Shown in pieces: positions 28,977 to 36,455 of a stretch of 38,394 nucleotides of DNA. The notes beneath the pieces were generated by a model. That model searched no databases, was not told the DNA's origin, and worked only from the letters and a program-made list of their open reading frames with translations. The stretch is from an uncultured Lentisphaerota bacterium. GTDB lineage: Bacteria; Verrucomicrobiota; Lentisphaeria; Victivallales; GWF2-50-93. Position 1 is the stretch's first letter. Each line of letters begins with the position of its first letter. The position numbers and the translations under genes are program-made. The stretch spans positions 1-38,394 of the forward strand of contig CAIQLG010000279.1 in assembly GCA_903872565.1 (NCBI GenBank). The letters run 5' to 3'.

Positions 28977-30094
28977 AGAAAAAGAATAGTGGACGAAGTA
29001 CAGTCGTCGGTAGGCAGTCGATGGTGGGTAGGGGGAAGCTGCAGACTGCGGATTGCAAACTGCGGACCGGGACGAATGATATGGTCTCTGCGAATCTCTA
29101 TGCTTCGATCAAGGAAGTTATTGATAAAGCGCGGGGCGCAGTTCATCGTGCTGTAAATAATGCTATGGTTGAAGCTTACTGGCATATCGGTAAGCTCATA
29201 GTTGAAGAAGAACTGCAAGGGCTGGAACGGGCCACCTACGGGAAAAAGCTTATTGAAGGTGTTTTCCTAAGACTGACTGCTGAATTTGGCAATGGATTCT
29301 CCTCGCAGAATTTATGGAATATGCGCCAGTTTTATCAGAAATTCTCCACAATGCGGAGAGAATTGTCATGGTCACATTACAAGGCGCTCTTGCGTGTAGA
29401 GAAAACCAATGCCTGTATCTGGTATATGAACGAAGCCGCCGAACAAAACTGGTCAGTCAGGGCGTTGGAAAGACAGATCAATTCCCTTTATTGTGAACGC
29501 CTTTTATTGAGCAAGAATAAAAAGCCTGTTCTTCGGGAAGCTGAAGAAAAGACTGCACTGCTACGGCAGGAGCCAGCAGAGTTTATGAAGGATCCTTATG
29601 TGCTTGAATTCCTGAATATCAAGGACAGGAGTAATTTCCGCGAGTCGGAATTGGAGCAGGCTATTATCGGGAAGATTCAGGAATGTCTGTTGGAACTTGG
29701 TAAGGGCTTCGCCTTTGTGGCCCGTCAGAAAAGAATATCCACCGAGAACAGTGAATTTTATATCGACCTGGTTTTCTACAATTACAACCTGAAATGTTTC
29801 GTGCTGATCGATTTGAAAACGGGGAAGCTCACCCATCAGGATGTGGGTCAGATGGACATGTATGTGCGCATGTTCGACAATTTGCAAAAAGGCAAAGACG
29901 ACAACCCGACCGTGGGACTGATTCTCTGTACTGAAAAAGACAAGGCTATCGTGAAATACTCGGTGTTAAACGAAAACAAACAGCTCTTTGCATCGAAATA
30001 TATGCTCTATTTGCCCACTGAAGATGAGCTGGCACATGAAATTGTACGGGAGAAAAGACTGATCGAAATGGAGATGGATGAAAATGGTACATGA
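28973..30094 (+). CDS. DUF1016/YhcG-like PDDEXK nuclease
   Basis: IGKLIVEEELQGLERATYGKKLIEGV, SSQNLWNMRQFYQKF, FAFVARQKRISTENSEFYIDLVFYNYNLKCFVLIDLKTGKL; likely start near 29081, with an upstream repeat-derived extension. Confidence 0.88.
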   Translation: MKKKNSGRSTVVGRQSMVGRGKLQTADCKLRTGTNDMVSANLYASIKEVIDKARGAVHRAVNNAMVEAYWHIGKLIVEEELQGLERATYGKKLIEGVFLRLTAEFGNGFSSQNLWNMRQFYQKFSTMRRELSWSHYKALLRVEKTNACIWYMNEAAEQNWSVRALERQINSLYCERLLLSKNKKPVLREAEEKTALLRQEPAEFMKDPYVLEFLNIKDRSNFRESELEQAIIGKIQECLLELGKGFAFVARQKRISTENSEFYIDLVFYNYNLKCFVLIDLKTGKLTHQDVGQMDMYVRMFDNLQKGKDDNPTVGLILCTEKDKAIVKYSVLNENKQLFASKYMLYLPTEDELAHEIVREKRLIEMEMDENGT

Positions 30095-30313
30095 GCATGA
30101 AATAGATATCTTTGAAGAAGGTGAACAGGAAATTGGATTTTTCTCGATCTTGATGATTGCGGAAGCAATCCTTGGAGTGCTAAACCCCCTGTTTCACTTT
30201 CGATGGCAGAATAATGAAAAAGCGGCACAGGGGCACCGCAGTCCAAGGTCAGGCCAAAGAGCCTGACAAATAATACAGTTCGGCAAAAGTCGGTTAGCAT
30301 CATGAAAATTCAC

Positions 30314-30334
30314 TTGTTCGGAATTCCCGAACAA
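30314..30334. other. Hairpin 1 with core TTCGGAATTCCCGAA
   Basis: TTGTTCGG-aattc-CCGAACAA. Confidence 0.55.
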
Positions 30335-30400
30335 CTGACATAGATGGAAAAGAAGGAATTGCTATAATGGGAAGAAGACAATTGATCAGAAAATCCATAA

Positions 30401-30425
30401 GAAAATTCGGAAATCCCGAATTTTC
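30401..30425. other. Hairpin 2 with core TTCGGAAATCCCGAA
   Basis: GAAAATTCGG-aaatc-CCGAATTTTC, perfect 10-bp stem. Confidence 0.6.
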
Positions 30426-30449
30426 TGTCAAACCAATTAAACTGATCAA

Positions 30450-30893
30450 TTTGAAAACAATGATATATTGATTGTAAAGGACGGAGCGACTACTGGTAAG
30501 ACATCCTTTGTTGATTTTAATTTTCCATATAAAAAAGCAGTGGTCAATGAGCATGTATTTGTATTGAAAACTTCGAAGTCTATCATTTCAAAACTAACAT
30601 TTTATTTTTTGTGGAGCGAGAGGGGTAAGGCAAATATACTTGCGAACTTTCAAGGTTCAGCCCAGGGTGGAATTAATAGACAATTTATAACAAATACCAT
30701 AATCCCGCTCCCACCTCTCAACGAACAAAAGCGCATTGTCGCCAAGCTGGATCAAATCATGCCTCGAATTGCTGCGGTTAAAGAGCGGCTGGATAAAATC
30801 CCGGCTATCGTCAAACGCTTCCGCCAGTCCGTTCTCACCGCCGCAGTTACCGGAAAGTTGACAGAGAAATGGCGGGCAGAGCATCCGCCGTGA
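30450..30893 (+). pseudogene. hsdS: Type I specificity subunit S, N-terminally truncated
   Basis: FENNDILIVKDGATTGKTSFV...PLPPLNEQKRIVAKLDQIMPRIAAVKERLDKIPAIVKRFRQSVLTAAVTGKLTEKWRAEHPP. Confidence 0.85.
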
Positions 30894-31060
30894 TAGTCGC
30901 GCATAACCACCCGAATGGAGATCTGGTACCAAGCAACGAAGATATTGCTATAACCAAAAGACTCAAAGAATCAGCCACAGTATTAGGCATAAGCCTATTG
31001 GACCATATAATATTCAATAATAAAGGATACTATTCCTTTGTTGAAAACAATGAATTGTAA
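30888..31060 (+). pseudogene. RadC (JAB/MPN) C-terminal fragment
   Basis: ASAVIVAHNHPNGDLVPSNEDIAITKRLKESATVLGISLLDHIIFNNKGYYSF; only the C-terminal part present. Confidence 0.85.
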
Positions 31061-31098
31061 AGACTCAGATAAAAATCTTATTCAAGGAAGATAAAACC

Positions 31099-31246
31099 AT
31101 GAAAATCATACAGCACATCGCGTTCAATTGTTCCAGGAGAAATGATTGACTGCTCCACGGTTGTAGAAGGACTGCGCGTATGCTTTTTCGATGATCCTGA
31201 AGGGAACAAGATCGAACTGATGCAGGGATACAAGGATCAGAAGTAA
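31099..31246 (+). pseudogene. VOC/glyoxalase-family protein remnant with internal deletion
   Basis: MKIIQHIAFNCSRRND* followed by ..VVEGLRVCFFDDPEGNKIELMQGYKDQK*. Confidence 0.65.
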
Positions 31247-31282
31247 ATATTCACTGAACGAACATAGTTCAGTGAATATTTA
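31244..31282. terminator. Strong hairpin between convergent genes, possible bidirectional terminator
   Basis: TAAATATTCACTGAAC-gaacata-GTTCAGTGAATATTTA, perfect 16-bp stem. Confidence 0.75.
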
Positions 31283-31319
31283 CCGGTGAACCGGCAACGG
31301 TCAACGAAACCGGGTTTCG

Positions 31320-32687
31320 TCATTTTCCGCAATACTTGTCGATTTCCCCGAGGAATGCCGATGATAGCGCTTCCGATTCGGCGAGAGTCGGAGCTTCGGC
31401 GGTGATTCTTATGATCGGCTCTGTGTTCGAAGCCCTTATCAGCACCCATCTGTCCGGCCAGTCTATTCTGACTCCATCCACTGTGATCGGATTCATGTAA
31501 CTGTACTTGTTCTTGATATGCCTCAGAATTTCGCGTGACTGTGCGGTGCCTGATGTCGTCGCCTTTTTTCTTGTGAAATAAAGCTCGGGAAGTTCGGAAA
31601 TAAGACTGGAGATGCTCTTGCCGCTCGTCTCCATAAGTTCGAGGATAAGAGCCATGCCGCTGAAGCTGTCCCTGCAAGGATGAACCGCAGGCCAGATTAT
31701 TCCGCCACTGCCCCCCTCCCCTCCGGCAACGGCATTTCTTGAAATCATTTCGGAAGTCACATTGATTTCGCCGATCTTGGAAAAGAAAAGATCGACTCCA
31801 GCTTTTTTTGCGATAAAATCTACCGCCTTCGTGGTGTCTAGGTTTACAACAACAGTCCCTTTTCTGCGGGCAAGGATATGCTGTATGGCGAGAGCAAGAG
31901 AATATTGTTCTCCGACACATTTTCCGGTGCTATCCATCACTGCGAGCCTGTCCGCGTCAGGATCCTGCGCAAATCCCACATCGCATTTGTTTTCCTGGAC
32001 AAGCTTTGACAGTTCCCCAAGATTCTCCTTCGATGGTTCTGGACTCCTGTGGAATGTCCCATCGGTTTCGGTGAAAATTGAATTGACTTCGCATCCGAGT
32101 TCCTGTAAAAATTCCGGAGCAAATGGAGCCCCTGCCCCGTTGCAGCAGTCGAGCGCGACCTTGAAATGTTTCTTTCTTATGAGATCAACGTCTATGTTTT
32201 TAAATATTCTCTCCTTGTGAAGACTGAAGCCGCCGTTGAAAAAATGAATTTCCCTGTATTCGGATTCCGTGACATATCCTCTTTCCTGCTGGTTGTAGAT
32301 GTCGAGTAGTTCCGAAGCTTCCGTATGATTCAAGAATATCCCGGATCTTCCGACAAATTTCAAGGCGTTCCATTCAATAGTGTTATGACTTGCGGAGATA
32401 ATGATGCCTCCATTTGCTCTGGACGAATGGACGGCGATCTGCAGGGTTGGAGTGGGAACCACCCCGAGGATTTCCGGACGGCAGCCTGTGGAAAGCAGGC
32501 CTGCGATGACAGCATTCTCGAACATTGAGCCTGTCATTCTCGTGTCCCTTCCGAGCAGGACTCTGCCGCCTCCGACATATTCCCCGAAAGCGGCTGCGAA
32601 ATTCGCAACAAGCCCGGGAGTGAGTGATTCCCCCACGATTCCCCTGACTCCGCTGACGCTTACTTTCAAGTTCACAGTTTTGCTCAT
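31320..32687 (-). CDS. Phosphohexomutase (phosphoglucosamine/phosphomannomutase family), catalytically intact
   Basis: SGVRGIVGESLTP, IISASHNTIEWN, DPDADRLAVMD, GEGGSGG, RASNTEPIIRI. Confidence 0.9.
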   Translation of the reverse strand: MSKTVNLKVSVSGVRGIVGESLTPGLVANFAAAFGEYVGGGRVLLGRDTRMTGSMFENAVIAGLLSTGCRPEILGVVPTPTLQIAVHSSRANGGIIISASHNTIEWNALKFVGRSGIFLNHTEASELLDIYNQQERGYVTESEYREIHFFNGGFSLHKERIFKNIDVDLIRKKHFKVALDCCNGAGAPFAPEFLQELGCEVNSIFTETDGTFHRSPEPSKENLGELSKLVQENKCDVGFAQDPDADRLAVMDSTGKCVGEQYSLALAIQHILARRKGTVVVNLDTTKAVDFIAKKAGVDLFFSKIGEINVTSEMISRNAVAGGEGGSGGIIWPAVHPCRDSFSGMALILELMETSGKSISSLISELPELYFTRKKATTSGTAQSREILRHIKNKYSYMNPITVDGVRIDWPDRWVLIRASNTEPIIRITAEAPTLAESEALSSAFLGEIDKYCGK

Positions 32688-34045
32688 GACACCACCAGCC
32701 TTTCCACCAAGGTGCTGACCTCGTTGGCCTTTTCTTCGGCGCCTTCCTTTGTCTTCCACTCGACGATCATTCTTATTATCGGCTCCGTCATAGCGGCCCT
32801 GAGATGTATCCATCCGTCCTTCCAGTCGAAGCGTAATCCGTCCTCTTCTGTGATGGCGGCATTGGAAAAATGGGATCGCATTTTCCGGATGAGAGTGTAT
32901 GCGTGTGCGGAGGGGCAGTTGACTTTTTTCTTTATTATATGGTATCTCGGAAGTGACTCCATAAGGCCAGCGGAGGAGGTTTTTCTAGCAGCCATAGCTT
33001 CGAGGATGATAATCATCGCGGCATAGCTGTCAAATCCCGGAGGTGCGCCAACCACCGCCACGCTGCCACTGCCATCGCCTGCGAGTTTCGCATCAGTTTC
33101 CAGCATCTTGTCAATGACAAACGCCTGGCCGACCTTGGTCTTGATCATTTCTCCGCCGTGTCTGGCAACAACCTCGTCGGCAGTTCTTGTGGAACACCAG
33201 TTAGTGATCACCCGGCAGCCTTTGCCAAGCCTTGAAAGAAGGTGATCCGCGACAAGTGGGAATGTGTATTCCTCGGAAAGAGTTTCGGCATCATCGGTGA
33301 CAATGGAAGTTCTGCTCATATCGCTGTTGAATACAAAGCCTGCATGCGCCTTCGTATATCTCATCATTGATCTTACCTGGACGGCACTTCTCGGGCGAGG
33401 TTCAGGATCGTGCGGAAGGACACCGGAAAAGGTGTCGTTTATCGAAAGCATTTCGACACCGAGCTTTTTCGCCATAAGTACTGCGGCGCGGGATCCGGAA
33501 CCGTTGCAGAAGTCAGCAACAATCTTGAACTTGCCAGCCTTAACCGCTTTTCTGTCAACAAGTTCAATAAGGCTGTCAATATATTTTTCCTGGATATTTT
33601 CTGACAGATGTTCATATTTCCCGATCGAGTTCCAGGGGTTGAGGGTGTAGCGGCCGCCGTGATAGACATCGAGGAACTCCTGTGTGCTGGAACTGTTGAG
33701 ATATGCACCCTTTTCATCGATGAGAACGATTGCGTTCCATTCCGCAGGATGGTGTCCCGCTCCGATCAGTACGCCACCGGCAGCTCCGCAATGCGGGACA
33801 AGGAACTGCAGCAGAGGCGCCGGGCATATTCCTGCATCGAGCACCTGGCATCCGCAGCTCATAAGTGCCGACACGGCAGAATGATGCAGCATTGGAGATG
33901 AGAATCGGCTGTCTCTTCCCACGACAATCTTCCCCCCTTCGAGGTAGGTTCCGAAGGCTGATGTGAATCCGATCGAAATCGCAGGGTCGAGTCCGGCTCC
34001 GATCCTGCCTCTCAAGCCTGCTGTTCCAATTCTTAAAAACTGCAT
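32684..34045 (-). CDS. Degenerate phosphohexomutase paralogue, predicted pseudoenzyme
   Basis: IGTAGLRGRIGAGL..; catalytic motif is GAGHHPAEWN (no Ser); metal loop is NSDMSR; phosphate loop RAAMTEPIIRM retained. Confidence 0.85.
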   Translation of the reverse strand: MQFLRIGTAGLRGRIGAGLDPAISIGFTSAFGTYLEGGKIVVGRDSRFSSPMLHHSAVSALMSCGCQVLDAGICPAPLLQFLVPHCGAAGGVLIGAGHHPAEWNAIVLIDEKGAYLNSSSTQEFLDVYHGGRYTLNPWNSIGKYEHLSENIQEKYIDSLIELVDRKAVKAGKFKIVADFCNGSGSRAAVLMAKKLGVEMLSINDTFSGVLPHDPEPRPRSAVQVRSMMRYTKAHAGFVFNSDMSRTSIVTDDAETLSEEYTFPLVADHLLSRLGKGCRVITNWCSTRTADEVVARHGGEMIKTKVGQAFVIDKMLETDAKLAGDGSGSVAVVGAPPGFDSYAAMIIILEAMAARKTSSAGLMESLPRYHIIKKKVNCPSAHAYTLIRKMRSHFSNAAITEEDGLRFDWKDGWIHLRAAMTEPIIRMIVEWKTKEGAEEKANEVSTLVERLVVS

Positions 34046-34265
34046 GATGGATTGTCCTTAGATAATCTGAGCGAAATATAATACTCATTACAGATAAATC
34101 AATCTTACACGTCAACGGATTGAAGGACATATAAAACGGAGATGAATTTAAATTGAAATAGAGTTGAAATTTGACAAGTTCGTCCAGAAAAAATTAACAT
34201 TCTCTTGAATCAGTTTCAAAACCGATTATTGTTGATTTTGAAATAAAATTTTGAGGAGTTATACA

Positions 34266-34874
34266 TTGGCTAACAAGAAACCGAAAAAGGAACTTAAACG
34301 GAAAGCAATTGAAGAAACCCTTTGGGATTCTGCCAATAAACTCAGAGGCAGTGTAGAACCTGCCGAATACAGGCATGTGGTTTTAGGGTTGATATTCCTG
34401 AAATTCGCAAGTGACAAATTTGAAGAACACCGCAAAGCAATGTTAGCCAAAGGTCAAGATAAATATATCGAGATGCCCGATTTCTACGGTCAGGAATACA
34501 CCAACACCACCTACAAACTGGCAAAGATGAACCTTGCCATTCGTGGTATTTCGGGCAATCCGGGCGAAAAAGCAGCCGATACCTTTAACGATGACCAGCA
34601 CAAAGATCTCAAAGCCGATTTTATTATAGCAAATCCGCCGTTTAACCAGAAAGACTGGTGCGGAGAAAACGAACTATTGACCGATCCCCGCTGGCGTGGT
34701 TACGAAGTACCGCCCAAAAGCAATGCCAACTATGGCTGGATTCTCAATATCGACTTTGACGAAAAAATGAAAAGTCTGCAAGGGGAATTTTCCGAACTAC
34801 TGAAAGCCGAAGCCGCTTCTAAAAAGGATTTACTAACCGTTTTCAAGGAATTAGGTTATGAAATCAAACTATAA
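34266..34874 (+). CDS. Compact HsdM derivative with two apparent in-frame internal deletions
   Basis: N-term [39 protein letters not shown]; jumps to [38 protein letters not shown]; then C-term [46 protein letters not shown] start after gaggag. Confidence 0.85.
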   Translation: MANKKPKKELKRKAIEETLWDSANKLRGSVEPAEYRHVVLGLIFLKFASDKFEEHRKAMLAKGQDKYIEMPDFYGQEYTNTTYKLAKMNLAIRGISGNPGEKAADTFNDDQHKDLKADFIIANPPFNQKDWCGENELLTDPRWRGYEVPPKSNANYGWILNIDFDEKMKSLQGEFSELLKAEAASKKDLLTVFKELGYEIKL

Positions 34875-35841
34875 ACCGCCGTTTAGCATTAGCCCAAAGT
34901 CAATCAATCTGATTGCCGATATTTCGGCCCAAATTGAACGCTATGCCATTCGGATGGAGCAGGAGGATGGTCTGCTATTGCGCAAAATCAACCGGATAAA
35001 AACCATTCATGGCTCTTTGGCAATTGAAGGCAACACCCTGTCCGAAAGCTTGATTACCGACATTATCGAGGGTAAACCGGTGGTAGCGCCCTTGCGGGAA
35101 ATCCAGGAAGTAAAAAACGCCATTAAAACTTACGATGCCTTTTCGTCTTTAAATCCTTTCAGAGTTGATGATTTATTGAAGGCCCACGGTTTAATGATGG
35201 AAGCTCTGGTAGATGATGCTGGTCATTTCCGCAGAAGCGGGGTTGGTGTTTTTTCCGGCTCCAAGGCAGTTCATGTTGCTCCGCCTGCCGCTAATGTTCC
35301 ACATCTAATGAATGATTTGTTCGATTGGCTAAAAAAATCGGAGGATCATTTGCTGATTAAAAGTTGTGTTTTCCATTATGAGTTTGAATTCATACATCCA
35401 TTTATAGATGGCAACGGGCGATTGGGCAGACTCTGGCAGTCGCTGATATTGAGTAAGCTGCACCCTATATTTGCCCATTTACCTGTTGAAAACATTGTTT
35501 TTCAAAATCAGCAGCAATATTACGACGCCATAAGCCAAAGCACAAAAGCAACGGATTGTTGCCCGTTTATTGAATTTATGCTTGAAGAGATTCTTACGAC
35601 ACTGAAAAAACGGCAAGGCAAACCGTTGAAGGCGGAAAGTAATGACACTGCAAATGACACTGCAAATGACACTGTAAAATTAATTAAGGCGAATCAGAGA
35701 ATTACGATAGATGAGCTTGCGTTAAAATTAAACAAATCGCGCAGAACAATAACTCGGATTATCAAGAAGTTGCAGGAAGATGGTCTTGTTTCCAGAATGG
35801 GTTCCGATAAGACGGGACAATGGCAGGTAAAAGATGAGTAG
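34858..35841 (+). CDS. Fic-family protein with N-terminal inhibitory motif and C-terminal wHTH
   Basis: [12 protein letters not shown] Fic motif; SLAIEGN inhibitory motif; C-terminal [30 protein letters not shown]. Confidence 0.92.
   Translation: MKSNYKPPFSISPKSINLIADISAQIERYAIRMEQEDGLLLRKINRIKTIHGSLAIEGNTLSESLITDIIEGKPVVAPLREIQEVKNAIKTYDAFSSLNPFRVDDLLKAHGLMMEALVDDAGHFRRSGVGVFSGSKAVHVAPPAANVPHLMNDLFDWLKKSEDHLLIKSCVFHYEFEFIHPFIDGNGRLGRLWQSLILSKLHPIFAHLPVENIVFQNQQQYYDAISQSTKATDCCPFIEFMLEEILTTLKKRQGKPLKAESNDTANDTANDTVKLIKANQRITIDELALKLNKSRRTITRIIKKLQEDGLVSRMGSDKTGQWQVKDE
35641..35676 (+). repeat. 12-bp tandem repeat x3 inside the fic gene
   Basis: aatgacactgca aatgacactgca aatgacactgta, encoding [12 protein letters not shown]. 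Confidence 0.95.
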
Positions 35842-36349
35842 AGAGAATTGTGAGCCAATTGGCGATTATATTCGAAAAGTAGAAGAAAGAAACACAGAAG
35901 ACAAAAAAGATAACCTTCTTGGCGTTTCTGTCTCCAAGGTATTTATGAAGTCTATTGCAAATACTGTTGGTCCCGATTTTATAATATACAGGCTCGTTAA
36001 AAGAAACCAATTTACTTATATACCCGACACATCAAGACGCGGTGATAAAATGCAAGCTCTTGTTGAACGTTACAATGACCGGGACGAAAATGACATTTTG
36101 AGAAGTGAAGTATATGAGGAAATGGCGGAGCAACTGACCAGCCTGATATGCGAAGTTCACAAAGAGTTTTCTGCTGGTGACGCACTGGGAATTGACTTTG
36201 AAGAAAAAGCATTTTACGACATCCTGAAAGAACTCTGCATAAGACATGACTTTACCTATCCCGAAGATAAATTAATTGAATTGGCTAAAGCTGTAAAAGA
36301 AGTTGAAATATTTGAACAAGCAGAGAATTTCAAGAAAAATCAGAAATGA
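35834..36349 (+). CDS. Chimeric HsdS(N-term)::HsdR(C-term) fusion ORF
   Basis: CEPIGDYIRKVEERNTEDKKDNLLGVSVSKVFMKSIANTVG..(HsdS-like) fused in frame to QALVERYNDRDENDILRSEVYEEMAEQLTSLI..FSAGDALGIDFEEKAFYDILKELC (HsdR C-term). Confidence 0.82.
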   Translation: MSRENCEPIGDYIRKVEERNTEDKKDNLLGVSVSKVFMKSIANTVGPDFIIYRLVKRNQFTYIPDTSRRGDKMQALVERYNDRDENDILRSEVYEEMAEQLTSLICEVHKEFSAGDALGIDFEEKAFYDILKELCIRHDFTYPEDKLIELAKAVKEVEIFEQAENFKKNQK

Positions 36350-36455
36350 AAGCGGGAAGAACGGAAAAGGATTTCTTGAAAATTTGATGGGGGTAGCGTA
36401 TCGTTATGGAAAGTTAACTAAACATTTACGATAGCAACTAAATGGAGGAATTGTA

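Noticed and set aside
30078-30266. 62-aa ORF between YhcG and hsdS fragment, and a possible RhuM-like relic at 30300-30440
   Set aside because: Resemblance too weak to call; only the hairpins are clear.
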